A stretch of 64,000 bases of DNA from Atrichornis clamosus. Lineage: Eukaryota > Chordata > Aves > Passeriformes > Menuridae. The DNA lies in NCBI GenBank assembly GCA_013400975.1, contig WBMZ01012061.1:86913-150912 (forward strand), given 5' to 3'. Of the stretch, positions 37,401-50,894 are shown piece after piece; the stretch's first letter is position 1; every line of letters begins with the position of its first letter. Under the pieces are notes generated by a model. The model was given only the letters and a program-made list of their open reading frames with translations, was not told where the DNA came from and ran no database searches. A program made the translations under genes and the position numbers.

Positions 37401-40400
37401 AAAAATAATCATTAGGTTCAGAAACTGAGAAAGGTAGAGAAACATGTCAGAATCATCCCTACCCAGGAGACTTTACTGCCTTGCTCAAGAGTAGATGGCA
37501 GTGAGAATTCCAGGGATTATGGAGCTGATTATGCAGCAGCAGATTTCCCTGAGGTGCACAAGTGAACAGATTAGCATAAAACCCCAAGGCCCTTCACAAG
37601 GTCTCTGTATTTAAAGTATTACTGCATGTGATATTAAATACATTTGTCCTGACTGATGTCAGATATATATTTTAATTATTTTTAAAGTAAGTGAAATTAT
37701 AGTCCTTCAATGAATACACAAATACATAAACATACCTAAGAATAATAAAAATTATTTTCTATGTTTATATATTAATATTATCAATTTATAAAATATATAT
37801 GTGGCTTTTGTTCTACTACCTAGCTATATGAGGATTCTCAGTAGCCAACTGACTTTTCTATCTACTGGTTCTCTTCCTATTAATTTTTTCAGTATCTGCA
37901 TGAAATATTTCTACTTCTGTTTTCCACTGAGAATTTTGGTATTCGGAGTCTCAAACTGGAAGACCATGGCCGAGTCTTAGGCCTGTGTTTGAGACTTTTT
38001 TTCTGTCTTATGTTTCTGGGCTTCCACTTTGTCTTCCACCATAATTACTGAGCTGCTTTTTCCTTCAAACTGGAACTCTGAAGAGTGAATAAAGGAATTT
38101 TCTTTCTAAGAAGGAAGCTGCTAGCAAATTCACAAATTCCTGGAAACAAGAGATGACAAAAGAGATTTTGAAAATATCTGCACATTATATGCTTCGGTCA
38201 TGTCCTAGAGTTGAAAGCAAGTATTTCTTTAACCTGGTATGTTTCCAAGCTTAATCTCTGGCTGCTCTTGTACGGTTTTACATTCCCTTCTCCTCCACCC
38301 CTTGCAGCTAGGGTATCTCCTCAGACTGGGAGTGTGGTGCTGGAAGTCAGAGGTGACTCAGTCAACATGCCTTCTTCCAGCATGGGTGGTCATCTAGTCT
38401 AAAGTGGACGGTTTAAGAGAATCAAATTAGTTCAAATAAAGCTGTATAAAATACTGATTATTTTTCTCATTTAAAACTTGGATCAAATTTGCATCACTCC
38501 TGCTACAGTGAAGGTGGTGGGAACATGCAGAGAGAAGGGAGAGGAGAAGAGTGAGAAGCCCATTTGGGAGGGCTGTAATGTCAACTAGATGGTCAACCTC
38601 TAGAGCCTCAACCCTCAGGAGCAGAGGGCAACCATTTGTAACTGTACACTAACAGCATTTATCAGGTCATATCTTAATGAATTATTAGCTGCAGTTATTA
38701 TGTGGGGGCCTTTAATTTCTATTTTGAATGCAGACAAATTGAGCATTTCAGTACATTTCTGGGCACCAAACACTTCTGTCATCTCACTCAGCACGCAAAA
38801 CAGCCCAAGCAGACCACACATGCAGTAAAGCACACTTTTGTATAGTTTTCGCTATAGTGGCTGCTACTGTTTTCCATGTCATTTTAATTTTAATATAAAA
38901 TATGTTAAGAAAAAGATCAATGAAGTGTGATAGCTCCCCTGTCTTCATCAGCTGTTTTGGCTAATTAGGTTTCACACATGTACAGTGCAATGACTTTGAT
39001 TAATTCCACTCTGAGTACTAGCAAGGAGTAAAGATTTTTGACAGAAGAAAGAATGGATATGAACTAGATAGCTATGCTGAAAGGATGTGCACAAAAGTGT
39101 CTCTTACAGCTTCCAGAACTGAAATAACTTTGAATGCTAGTTAAAGAAAAGTAATTCCTGCAATAAAGCCAAAAGATAGGCAAGAACATCACACTATCAC
39201 CATAGTTCTGGAGCACAGTGCTATGTGTCACTGATTAATATTCCTTCCTCACCCATTCAACAGCTTCCAAAGCAGCAAGCAATTGGGGAAAACACACCAC
39301 AAGGTACAGTGAATGAGTCAGCACTAAAAAAGGAAATAGCACGCTGTTCTAAAAATGGCTTCAGCCCACTCCTGTCTTCCCAGTGCATTTAAGTGTGAGC
39401 GTCATTGATTACAGCAGTGGCACTGCCAAGCATGTGGGTAGTAATGTCAGCTGTGTGCTCTACAGAATGAAAGAAAAGCACAGAGTTGGTGTCTTTAACA
39501 AAGAAAAATAAAAAAGCAGCAGTTTCGACAAGGTTCTTTGCTGGTTTAAGTTAAGCCTACATGGAGAAAAGATTTGAGGACAAGCTAATGGATAAATAGG
39601 CCTTAAGCCTTCAGTTACATTTTTCCAGGGACTCTACTGGAGACAGGACAAATTCCCACAAATAAGACCACTGCCCTTGTGAGGTACATGACTGCCTTGT
39701 ACTCTCCCTCTGGTTTGTGAGGATGGATGGATTTGAACTCAATGCACTTTTCTCAGTACTTCATCTTTGTGAAAATAGATTGTATGTTTGCTTGACATAA
39801 AACCCATGTATGAACTACATAAACTACATTCAGTCCTCTACCAATAAATGCACACTGTGGAGCTAGCCAGAGCTAGCAGAGTTTTGATACTCACATCCAA
39901 ATCACTATAACCCATGCCGCCTTCACAATGATTTACGACCAGCCACCACCCAAGAATTAACTGGGTTGTTTCCACAGCAGGAAAAGCTAGTATAGACAGT
40001 AGGGTAGCAGGACAGTGTGCATCCTAAATCAGCATGGACATGTGCTGTACCATTTGGTTTTCTACAGCCCATTAGAGTCCCACAAGGATGTCTCAGCTAC
40101 CCCTATGCCCTTCCAGTCAGGAGTGGAGATGTGCAGGAGAGACACGTAGTGCCCAGACAAGAAGGGAAATGATGGTACAGCTGCTGCCCCACAGTCCGTT
40201 CACAATGTTAATGTCAGCCTGCAACATGTTGTGGAGTATTAAATAAAAAGGAATAATAAAGCTTACACTTCCCTGTATTTACAGAATGCTGATGGGTTTG
40301 TGTATCACAAATCCCAGAATACTTCTTAAATACTCCTTCCAAGGAAAAAAAAAAGAGAGAGGGAAAAAAAAGAAAACAAATAAATTCAATCAACAGTATT

Positions 40401-41312
40401 GTAAAGTTCTGACCAAACAGCTGTCTCAAATTACTGATATCTTGATTAATGTTAATTGATCAGTGTTAATCACTGAAGCAGGGCACTGCTTCCATGCCCA
40501 TGTACTAGGACCCTCATATTGGCTGAAATGAATTGCTGAAGCTTTTTTCCAAACAAGAGTAGAAAGATTTATGAGTTAGTATTTTCTTAAAGCTGCCAAA
40601 ACAAGTCCCTATTACTGTGGAAATGTCAAAGCTATGAGTAGAAAAGGGAGGCCACGATCTCACTGCCCTTTAATCAGGGGGAATTGTCCTCCTTTATAAC
40701 ATTAGAAGTGTGTTGCCAAATTGTTTTTCAATGTTCACTTCACTGAAGCTGAAGGCTGACCTTTGCAGCTGTTACTCAAAGGTGTCACTGGTTCTGAAGA
40801 AGTTTTCATACAGGAGTAACTTATTATTTAATACACTCAGGCCAGTTGCATCTGTCAGAAGAGACTGCCAGGAACATGCACTCAGGGCTGTAAGGACTGC
40901 ACACTCTCCTAGGCCACAGACTTGCTGCCTAGGGCAGACCCAGCTCCTCTCCTGAGCAGTCCATGCCATTCTTCCTGCAAGGAGGTGACTGTAAAAATGG
41001 TGGCATAGTCACAAATGCTGCTTTGGTTTGGGGTGGTTTTTTTCTTGTTTTGACCGTCTTGCAATGCTGTGCTTAAAGGTTGTTTTTTAAAGTGGAATGG
41101 CAGGTGTATTTAAATGGCTGATTGTCCATATGGACAAGGTTCCTGGTACTTCTGGTAGGGAAACATTTTTTGAAAAGTGTGCAGATAGTTAAGTATTACA
41201 TAGAAGATAAACTTAAAAAAAAACTCATTTTGCTCTGGACAGTCATCTGGAATTAACTGTTCTAAACATTATGTCAATCATTAGTTAAAATCAGAAAAGT
41301 TGATGAGAGGCA

Positions 41313-41328
41313 AATATATATATATATT
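41313..41328. repeat. (AT)n microsatellite
   Basis: About eight AT units, likely length-variable. Confidence 0.8.
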
Positions 41329-44300
41329 AAATAGCCTTTAAAATTATTTATGTTTTAAAGACATGTACTGTTTTTTCAGTAGTAGATCTATAACAAATTA
41401 AAAAGATGAAAAAAGTTATATCATTTCCTACTTCAAATAAATTAGACATTATTTACTACAGGCCCCTCTCTGGGTCAACCCTGCCTATGCTGCCTTTTAG
41501 GTTCCTCCCTCTCTCTAGCCTTATAACTGCTCTGCAACACTGGAATCCTTGCTCCTTAATCTCTGTGGGTTTAGAGGTGCTGTGTCTTGTAGTATGCTGG
41601 GAACACCTCTCCTTTTCTTCCTTTAAGAGCATTTTTTTCTCTTTATACTTCTATGACCTTGAATGGTCTGTGGAGTCTTGCCCCACTCAGAAAAACTTGT
41701 AATCAGCTTCAGTTGTTGATGGTGTTGTGCCCTGGGCCTCATCTGCTCTTTCAGTCCGGCAGTCCATCTGGCAGGTGTATTCCTGGTTCCCTTTCACCTG
41801 TAGTAAGAGACAGGCTGTTATCCAGTTTAGGTCTTTAGCCTTTTGATGCTTGGTTTTAGCAGAATTTGCCATTAATTCAGTGTACAGAGAAAGGTTTAAA
41901 GGAAAATGCATGTATGAGCTGGCCTAAAAAGGCAAAGACATAGGAAAACAAACTCTGGGTGCATGGCTATGGCAATGAATTGACAGAGAAGCTGCATATG
42001 GTGGCAAGCATACAGAATTCCAAGTTTTGATCTTTGATGTTTCTGTGAACTTCCATTAATAAATGGAAGTAAAATAATTGCTACCTTGTGCTGCACCTAT
42101 GCTATCAAACTGCATAGTGTCAGGATTATTTCCTTGGCACTGCATTCTGATCCTCAATACCGTTATGTGGCTCAGCTTGTCTTAGGCATTGTTTTCATCC
42201 AAGCTAGCCAATATTTTCCTAAACTTCTTTCTGAGTACTCTTGGTTCAGGACTTAACACAGGCCAGGGAATGTTCCCGGTAGCCACAGTTTTGGAGGCAA
42301 AAGTTGCTCCACAGCATGGGTGTGAAGTGCTGCAGGGCAACAGACCTGCAGGCAAGACTGTGGGTCTTCACTGACCAGTGTCTGCCCAGCCCTAGGGCAG
42401 TTACCACACCGTTTGCATCCTTCTCTCTCCTGAGTTCTTATGGTTGTGCAGCAGCACAGTGAGTTGGAGCAACTCACCCATTCAGCTGTACACTTACCTT
42501 TGCTTATCTTTATTGCTGTTGTTAGGGTAATTTTGCAGTTAGCACTCTAGGTCACTTGACCATTACTAGCATTGCTTGAAAAGCTGAATATTCTTAAGGA
42601 AAACCTGCCTCACTGAAGTCAATGGTAATATAATTTTAAAGTGGCTTAAGGTGACCACAAAGCAGTATCCTGTGTCACATACCAAAGGAAAGCTGCAGCC
42701 AAATGGAACCCAGGTTTCTTGATTGAAACTCTACTGATTTTGTGTCTTAGATTGAGAAACTATAAACAGGTTCTCATTTAAGTACAGGCCAAGCCCACCA
42801 TTCAGCCCAAGCTCACCACATATCAAAGCTCTGGCACAAGATCTCAGTGAGCTGCAGGCTAAAAGCACCTACAGTGTGGACAAGCCCATGACTGCCTTCT
42901 GACTGCACATTGCTGCTCCATGTCCAACCAGCACAGAATCCAGAGGGTCCCAGAGAGACCCAACAACATAGCAGAGGATTTGCAGGTGGCTGAACTGCAA
43001 GAGTCTCTGCAATCAATATGAGCACAGATGGTGATGAGGTGGGAATTTGGCCCTCTTTCATTCAAACAGCATAAACAAAGCCACAAAGTCCTCACAACAC
43101 TAACTGCAGTATTTAAGCATTCTCATATTACAATTCACATTGTTGCTGGAGAACCAGTTAGGTAACATAATCTATTTCTCTTTTTTGGTTTTTAATTCAT
43201 CACTTGTGAGATATCATTATAAAACATTATTTAAGTAAAAAGAACATAGTTCTGTAGAAAACACAGAAGTGATGACTAAGCATTCTTGGTGCACTGGGCA
43301 GAAATCTTCTTTCTATCAAGGATTGCTTAATGCAGCTTTGCTTGGAACTACACAGGAGAAGATAAAATCAGGCAATAAATAATGCTGGTAATGATTTGCC
43401 TATTTGAACATCTCCTGACTGGAATATTATATTTGTGTTCTGTGATCTCAATGGGTGTCCAGTCTATTACCAAATCCCAAATTCCTGAAGTCAAGTCATT
43501 TTCAACCCAATGTGAAGCATATATTGTTTGGGATCTACATGATTTCCTTCCTCTTCCTGAAATGCTATGGCTGTTCATAGCAAAGCCTGGAGAGAATGGG
43601 TGACAAGGTAAAGATGAGTTGTTTTCTCAGATTAGCTCCTGCCTTGACAGACAGTGTCAACAGACTTTTGGGAATGCTGCAAGAACTCTCTGTGCTTCTG
43701 AGCTGTCAAGGAGTTCAAGGAGTAGAGGGTGGCATGTGAAAATTAAAGCTTATTATGAAAAATGGCATTGTTAGTGGTGAGGAGGAGTCCCTGGCATGTT
43801 TTGCAGAGATTTTTGAATGGCTTCATGGTATAATTAATGTTCTTTGAACAATGAATCAGCACATCAAAAACCTCAACAAAACCACACAGAAGGTACTAGG
43901 CAAAAATGTGCACTGAGAATTGTGGTGAGTTGTAGACAAAAGATTAGCTACTGAGGAAACAAATTTCTCTTTTCAGATACTGCATTCTTTCCTTCTGAAA
44001 AAAGCCACAGCAACAGGGCCTAGAGTCCACAGCCAGTAAACAAGAGAATGTCTTAGCATCATTAACGTAGAAAAAAATTCTTGTAATTGCTTGGTGTTCA
44101 TTCTTCAGTGAAATTTTTGAAAACACAGGAGGTACAGCTGTAATATCAATACCTCCCAATGTAATATCAAGAAAACTTTCTACCATTGCAAAAAATTGTC
44201 TGTCTGCCTTCCAGGATTGTCCTTTACTTTCATCTACTTGCAGCTGTGCACAAAGGCTGTTTTTCTGAAACTCCTTGAAGGAGATATGATTTAAGAGAAA

Positions 44301-44564
44301 ACCTCTTACCTGCATTTCAGACTCTGTCCCTTTTTTTTTCTCCTGGGTCATCTTCTTGACCAGGCTGAGAAAACACAAAATTACAAAAATTATGTATCTC
44401 CAACATAGTGTTTCATATCTTATCCTTCTTCACATCATCTATAGTTTAATTTCATGTGCAGACAGTTTCTGCTTCTAGTAAAATGTGAAATTTATATTAC
44501 TAAAATAAGATTTAGGTCAAAATGAATATTTCAGTGCATTTTTACATCTGCATGCTAATTAAAT

Positions 44565-44690
44565 GTCACAAGATTTCTATGAGGTAGGTAATCCTCACTT
44601 TAACCTTTGGGAATGAGAACTATGAAGAAGTGATAGTCATCTCACTCAGCTGAAGCCATTTATTTAGAAGAGTTTTATTTTAGATAGTAA
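44565..44690 (-). mobile_element. Probable MIR-type SINE fragment
   Basis: The segment 'tctatgaggtaggtaatcct' matches the well-known reverse-complement MIR landmark (ctatgaggtaggta). It is followed by an eroded 'actttaac..gagaactatga' stretch and a 'catctcactcagctgaagcc' stretch in place of the usual cacacagctag motif. Confidence 0.45.
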
Positions 44691-45023
44691 AGTGAAATGC
44701 AGGTTTTAAGCAGATTGGGAGTTTAGTGGTGAAACATCTTTAAAATTCAGGGAACTGGGAGCAAATGCCATAGAAGCTGGTGGAACAATAGGAGCAGATA
44801 TGTTTTGAAATGTCAATGGTTGTTACCAGTTTGACTGTTTTAGCTAAATCCTAAACTGAAATAAATTATTAAAAAAAAAATCAAATTAACAGTGGTCAAA
44901 GTCAAGAAGAATGAATATTTCATTGTTTCTTCCAGTTTTGCCATCTGTATTGCTTAGATAGAAGATTGGGTATTCGCACTCAAGAATTAGTTTTAGGGAG
45001 CCTTGATTAGCTCAGGTATAGGG

Positions 45024-45127
45024 AAAAGCATTTTCCCCCTGAGTGTGGTCAAACATTGCAATAGGTTGCCTAGAGTGGTTGTAGAGTCTCCATCTTTGGA
45101 AACATTCAAAATCCAGTTGCACACAGC
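45024..45127 (+). mobile_element. CR1 LINE, left half of an interrupted copy
   Basis: Plus-strand CR1 3' region: 'gagtgtggtcaaacattgca', 'ataggttgcctagagtggtt', 'gtagagtctccatctttgga' and 'attcaaaatccagttgcaca'. The expected continuation resumes at 45566 after a minus-strand CR1, so the two parts are one older copy split by a later insertion. Confidence 0.8.
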
Positions 45128-45565
45128 CAAATTATCACTGAATCTCATGAGTTGGATGGGATCCATAAGGACCATCGAGTCCAACACCTGTCCCTGCACA
45201 GGACCATCCCCAAGAGTCACACCATGTGCCTGAGAGCATTCTGCAAACGCTTCTTGACCTCTGTCAGGCTGGTGCTGTGACCATCACCCTGGGGAGCCTG
45301 TTCCAGTGCCCAGCCACCCTCTGGGTGAAGAACTCTTTTCTAATATCCAACCTAAAGCTTCTCTGACACAACTTCAGGCCATTCCCTCGAGTCCCATCAC
45401 TGGTCACCACAGAGAAGAGATCAGTGTCTGCCCCTCCTCTTCCCCTCACGAGGAAGTTGTAACTGCAGTGAGGTCTCCCCTCAGTCTCCTCCAGGCTGAA
45501 CAGACCAAGTGACCTCAGCCACTTCTCACACAGCTTCCCCTCAAGGCCCTGCACCATCTTCATAG
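45128..45565 (-). mobile_element. CR1 LINE inserted into an older CR1
   Basis: About 440 bp of CR1 in reverse complement, better preserved than its host copy. Landmarks are 'aaggaccatcgagtccaaca', 'caccatgtgcctgagagcat', 'ggggagcctgttccagtgcc', 'ttctaatatccaacctaaag', 'aacttcaggccattccctcg', 'gaggtctcccctcagtctcc' and 'tccaggctgaacagaccaag'. It is 5'-truncated. Open frames across it are fragments of CR1 or antisense to it. The family appears different from the host CR1, to judge by its tail. Confidence 0.85.
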
Positions 45566-45685
45566 CTGTTCTGGGCAACCTGCTCTACCTGACCATGCTT
45601 TGAGCAGAAGGCTGGATTAGAGACCTCCATAGTCCCTTCCAGCCTCAGCAAGTCCAAGATTTCTAGTCAGTTCTGTAGTTCTCTT
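45566..45685 (+). mobile_element. CR1 LINE, right half of the interrupted copy
   Basis: It continues the plus-strand CR1: 'ctgttctgggcaacctgctc', a 'tttgagcagaaggctggatt' segment, 'agagacctccatagtccctt' and 'ccagcctcagcaag', then a degraded tail. Joined to the part ending at 45127 it gives the normal CR1 3' order. Confidence 0.8.
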
Positions 45686-45848
45686 TTCCCTGACAATAAC
45701 CTGTTGCTTATACACAGAATCTATGAATCAAATTTATTTTCAGATATTCAGGGAATAGACTTACTGCTGAAGTCCAGTCAGGGGTCTAAAATTCTTCTTC
45801 TAACAGGTATGGTCGAGCACAATGAGTACACCCAACAGGACAGACAGA

Positions 45849-46019
45849 AACATAGAATCGTTTGGGTTGGAAATGACCTTTAAGGTCATCAAGTCCAACT
45901 GTTAACCCAGCACTGCCACGTCTGCAACTAAACCATGTCTCTAAGCACCACATCTACACGTCTTTTGAATGCCTCCAGGGATGGTGACTCAACCACTTAC
46001 CTAGGCAGCCTGTTCCATT
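45849..46019 (-). mobile_element. CR1 LINE 3' end
   Basis: Reverse-complement CR1 tail 'catagaatcgtttgggttgg', then 'cctttaaggtcatcaagtcc', 'actaaaccatgtctctaagc', 'accacatctacacgtctttt' and 'cagggatggtgactcaacca', ending at 'ggcagcctgttcca'. It is 5'-truncated at about 170 bp and lies 160 bp from the nested CR1 pair. Confidence 0.9.
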
Positions 46020-49000
46020 TTAATCAAATTAAAATACAGTGTAAAACATATGAAATAATAAAAGAAGAAAAATGAGAACTATACTCATACAAATACGTAC
46101 TGTTTCTATAAAAGGAAGATATAAATAAGATGTAGAATAAAATTCAGAAATCATTACTTTCATGGCCATTAACTGATCATGTGACACTTTAGGTATTTAT
46201 CCAGAAAATTAGTAGTAAGGGGTATTTTAAGACATGAACTTCTAGCAAAGAGCAAGGATAGTGACATTTCTTCTAAAGCAATGAAATTTGTTTTTATAGT
46301 AACAAAGTTTCTAGAAAACCCACTGTGAAGATGACAATTCAGTTTCATCCTTAGCCTGTACAAGGTCAAACTCCATCTTCTCAATTCCCCAGATTGGATT
46401 CTGAGCAGCAGGATGTATGTCAGTTTGGTAGTTCTGTCTTTGTTAAGATCTCCACAAGTTTTATCCAAACACTCTTCTACTTAAAAGTCATGCGAGTGCT
46501 TGGCCTAGGGGCTATAACTAAGCTCCCTCTTTCAGGTAAGTGCCTGGATCATGAAGCTGCATAACACCCTGTTACGTACGTGGAGCCCCTCTCTCATAAC
46601 CAGCCCTCCCCAGGCAGTCTGTGAGTGCTGCAAGAAAAGGCTGTGAGTGACGAAAAGAGTAGGAGAGCATAGCAGCTTATTTATCAGCCCTAAATCTTCT
46701 TCTTCCTGAGCTCTCCAAATATTATTGATTAGAAGGTGAGCAATAAGGTCTCCCACTTCCACAGTTGTTTCATCATGGAAGGAAAGAATAAGGCTACTGT
46801 TCTTTGAAAAATGAAAAAATCTGAACCTTTTCTTCAGAAGATGATTTTAAGTTGTTACTGGGAAATAACAGAAGGCCTTTCTGCTGCGTCTAATCAGATA
46901 CAGTAAGCCCAAGAAAGGAGAAGTATTTGAGATTTTTCTTCACACTTTACATGATTGCTAACTAGAGGGACCTTTTGGAAGCCACTTTAAAGGAGCTAAC
47001 TCTCCTAAATTCCTTTATGGGGAATTTAGGATCCTTCCTAAGGTTCTGGAGTCCACTCTCAGATCAGCTCCATAACATGTAGTAAGTGTTAGGTACCAAG
47101 TGCTTTATTAAAATTGGCCCTGAGTGATTAATGTAAGACATCAAAATTAATCAGTAGCAGGACAATTGAAAGATGTCAAATTTTCTGAACCTGGTGCTCC
47201 CCACATCAACAGTGCATGAAACTTATGAAGGAGACTCATCATTCTCTGTAATAGTTATAACCATGTCAACAGCCAGACCTTATCAGTTAGTTGTTCTCTC
47301 AAAAGGAAATTCGTATGGTAATATGCGGTTTAACTCCTCTGTGGATAGAAACTACATATACAAGGATTCATGTTAACATCTAGAACAGAAGGAAGGCCTT
47401 TTTAGGCATTATAAATATCAGCACTCATCACTATATGCAAGTAGATAATTAAGGTAATTATTCCAAATTAGCAGCTGCAAGCCCTGCAGATGGGAATTTC
47501 AGGGGCTGGTAACAATTGTCTGAATTAATTTCTGCTAGTTGCAAAGCCCTTTCCACATTTTGGAAGATATTTAATGACCCTCATACATGATGTTAAATAT
47601 TTTTGTTAATATCTCAAAAACCTTTCCTGGACTATTATAGTGCTTTTGCTTTTCTTTAAAGCTATGTTGGGGTCTGAGATGGCCTGGATTTGGAAAGATT
47701 TTTCCAAGTATTTAACCTATCAGCTCAAGTAAAGGAAGAACCAGGCTTAACTGGGACTCAAATTTTGCTTCTATTCTCATTCCATGAGGAAAAACAATGT
47801 AAAGGGCCCTTTTCTGGCTTTTGAAGACAGCAAAAAGTCTCCAGCTGTTCTCCAAAGTTCTGGATGAAACCTTCTGAGGGAACACATTGTCAAACTTCCT
47901 CAAGAGGTTCCAGAAACATTTTCACTGTATTCATTGTATTGTGCTCCTTTGAATGGCTTAAGGGCAAAAAAACTGCAACCCAAACTAGACATTTTAATTG
48001 TGAATAATGTTATTGCAACCGTAAATGCTTCTGTGATAGCCAATGAGTTGGTCTGATTAGAAAGGGATTCTTGTTGCCTTTGTGTGTACCATGAGCACAT
48101 CACAAGCACAAACTGAGCAGGGCTTCTTTGGTTTTTAGCTTTGGTCTTTAGCTGTTATGTGAATTAATTTAACTTTTGAATGCAGAAAGCAAGAGAAATG
48201 TAATCAACAGAAACAGTAAAGCACATAACTGTAAGATTTTTCCTTATCACAGTGAAGAAGCTTAATTTTTGAGATACTTTAATGTACAAAATCAGTCATT
48301 CCTATCTTTTAAAGTAAGATTGCAACTTCAATCAACAAATAAGCCTGTGTTTACTCATTTAAATCCAGTCCTTATCTAGTTATTTGAACATGGAATTTCA
48401 GACAAAATAAAGTTGAGAAAGTAATAATTTTCTGCATTTGAGTAAGTAAAAGGTTAGTGATCAATGTCTTTTTTAACTTTCTATTTAATTATTTTTCAGC
48501 TAAGATGAAGAAATTTCAAACTAAAATAATTATTCTATGAAAAAGTTATGAGTTTTTTAAAGAAAAGAAAATTAAAATATGATAATTCAGGTTTAGTACT
48601 GAAAATGGAACAGTGTATCTTGTAGTGGGCCTATGTAGATGCCAGTAACTGCTTTTTCAGCACTTGGATTTTGCTTTTAGCCATGTTGACAATCATTTAA
48701 TAAAGAATATTTAAAAGCAAGAGTATGTTTGTATGATATCAACTAATGAAATAGCTCTCTCATTCAGATTTTTACAGCAGTTAATATTGCCAGCTGTAGA
48801 TTAAAAACACTTAATTAAATATATTTATTTTTAGTATTTTAGAACACTGGTTATGACTACTATGACTACATCTAAATACCTTTTAGGCCTCCTAGAATTA
48901 TAAAAAACATTCCTGCAACATTAATCTTATACATACCAGGTCTTAGAAGAGAAATGCAGATGTATCACATTTGCAGGCTTCAAGTTTGGGAATATTTTTG

Positions 49001-49815
49001 ATGCTTCCTTTCCAATCACCATCTAAAGCTGAATAATGTGAAAAGTTTGTTTCTTTGAATGGTTTAACCCATATTTCACTTGGGTTCATGCTCTGTCCTA
49101 ATATTTTGTATAAAAATATGACTATTTTTTTCTCTGAAAGTTATCTTTAACATTTTTCTGATCTGTGCAATTTATTTCATCTCTTCTTATCTGGCTTCAA
49201 CTTCAGTCTTCTTTTTTTTCTGTTCTGAGCTTGTTTCTTTAATTTAATATCTCTATTTTTACTTGTTCACCTCCTTTTGAAACTTCATTTCCCCTTAATC
49301 CCTTTTTAGGACTCAAAGCACCAGGTCTGTTCACTTGCTGTGTGTGGCTAATTTGTCTACGTTGAAAGGGCCTGCAAAGATAACAGGCAGATCATGTTAG
49401 CTCTTTACATCCAATCTCCAAGACTGCTGAAACCAATGGGAGCATTTGCTTCTGCTCCACAGTGAACTCTGTCTATAGAAGGTCTCAAATATGTCTGACT
49501 TGACAACATTTATTAAACATCCTGCTTTGCAGAAACTACTAAATATATATTTAACTGGAATTTCAGATTTATAGTGTATTGGTAAATAATGTCATTGTAC
49601 TGCTTAATATATAGGGAGTCATTATGTTGATAAAGGATTTGATGCTTCCAAATGCATCAGCCCTGGTCCACTGATGAACTCTGTCACATCCTTTTTTTTA
49701 ACCACGAGTCCTTATAATGCATTTCAGAGAGTTGCCTACATCCTTTAAGCTAAGTAAATGCATAAGTGTGTTTCTGGATTAGAGCCAGAGGACTCAGCAC
49801 CTTGGAAGACTAAAC

Positions 49816-49838
49816 AAAAAAAAAAAAAAAAAAAAAAA
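49816..49838. repeat. Poly-A tract (23 A)
   Basis: An uninterrupted run of 23 A followed by 'ccaaaaaaagagag'. No retroelement body was recognised directly to the left. Confidence 0.9.
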
Positions 49839-50682
49839 CCAAAAAAAGAGAGAAATACTGGCAGAGACAGGCTTGCTGAATTTAACCGTAAGTCTTAAAA
49901 CAAGGCTGATTTCACTTTGGATTGAAAAATCCACTCCTGCTCAATTCTCTGATAATTTGTTGTGCAGAGATGTCCATCCCCCAGCTGTGGATTATCTGAC
50001 TACCTATCTTACTATTTGGAAAACCACCTCAACTGTATAAAAGCAGGTGCAACCACATGTATGTTAATTAACTGGTTGCATTCCTGATATATTACTGTCT
50101 CTGTGAACTATTTTTCAGTTTCTAAATAGAAAAAAGATAAATTGTCACTTTTGCTTTTTTTTCCCCATTAAAGTTTGCCCTAAATCAGAATCCTATCCAT
50201 TTATGCCAAGATCCCAGTTTAGTCTACCTTAAATACGTCAATTCACCTCCCTGAAAGCCTCTTATAAGGAGTGTTTGTAATAAACTCAGAAGTGCTCAGC
50301 TTTCAATGAGTTTTAGGTCTGAAACACCTGATTAACACTCACTGTTATCAGATGAAAATCTATGTGCAAACTTTTAAGAGGTTAAGCTAAGCTGCTTCCT
50401 GCCATTTGGAGCATGTCTACAAATAGATATTGCAGCTCAGCTCACAATCCATGACTTGATTATTCCTTGGGTTCCAACATTTATAAACTGAAAATTTCCA
50501 ACCCTGGAGTTAAATGGCAAAATAATTTAGGGATCTTAAAAATTTCTTTATAAGCAATCTGTTTATGAAGAATAAAAAAAAAAAGAATACTTGTCTTTAT
50601 AAAATAAAAAATAGAAGGAGGTATTTAAATATATGAAAAGAATAAAGCACATTCCATGTGTGTGTTTTATGGTCTTCGTTAG

Positions 50683-50894
50683 GTACCTCAGGATGAATGG
50701 GGAGGATACCCAGCTGGTGGGAAAGATGAGGAGATCCCATGCAGAAGAATGAGAAGTGGGAGCTATATTAAGGCCATGGGAGATGAAGAAAGTGGAGACT
50801 CTGATACTAGCCCCAAGACATCGCCAAAATTAACAGTTCGACCAGAGTCATTATTAAAATCCATTGGACAAAGACCACTGGGAGATCATCAAAA
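50683..50894 (+). CDS. DLGAP2: DLGAP2 coding exon with a GK-binding repeat (212 nt)
   Basis: The translation begins VPQDEWGGYPAGGKDEEIPC and continues RRMRSGSYIKAMGDEESGDS, then DTSPKTSPKLTVRPESLLKS and IGQRPLGDHQ. It follows directly on the HYLQ that ends the previous exon. The RMRSGSYIKAMG segment is one of the R-x-x-S-Y-x-x-A repeats that bind the guanylate-kinase domain of PSD-95 family proteins in DLGAP proteins. The acidic EESGDSD tail follows, as in the family. The acceptor is 'cttcgttag'. The donor is 'gtaagc' at 50895, which leaves two bases (AA) of the last codon, so the exon ends in phase 2. The next exon is outside the window. The match to human DLGAP2 is nearly exact until about KTSPK, then diverges. 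Confidence 0.97.

Larger units (their letters stand above)
34840..50682 (+). other. DLGAP2: DLGAP2 intron, about 15.8 kb
   Basis: The intron lies between donor 'gtaaga' and acceptor 'tggtcttcgttag'. Recognisable contents are MIR-like SINEs near 37.3 kb and 44.6 kb, a nested CR1 cluster at 45.0-46.0 kb and simple repeats. The segments 34860-37250, 37400-41300, 41330-44560 and 46020-49810 are AT-rich with no exon or RNA gene that I can recognise. Around 37680-37800 the sequence is nearly all A and T. Confidence 0.85.

Noticed and set aside
43944..44378. 144-codon minus-strand frame
   Set aside because: It is the longest frame outside DLGAP2 and CR1, but no family resemblance, repeated motif or splice support was seen. 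I cannot support a gene.
45264..45578. 104-codon minus-strand frame
   Set aside because: It is the C-terminal remnant of the nested minus-strand CR1, not a host gene.
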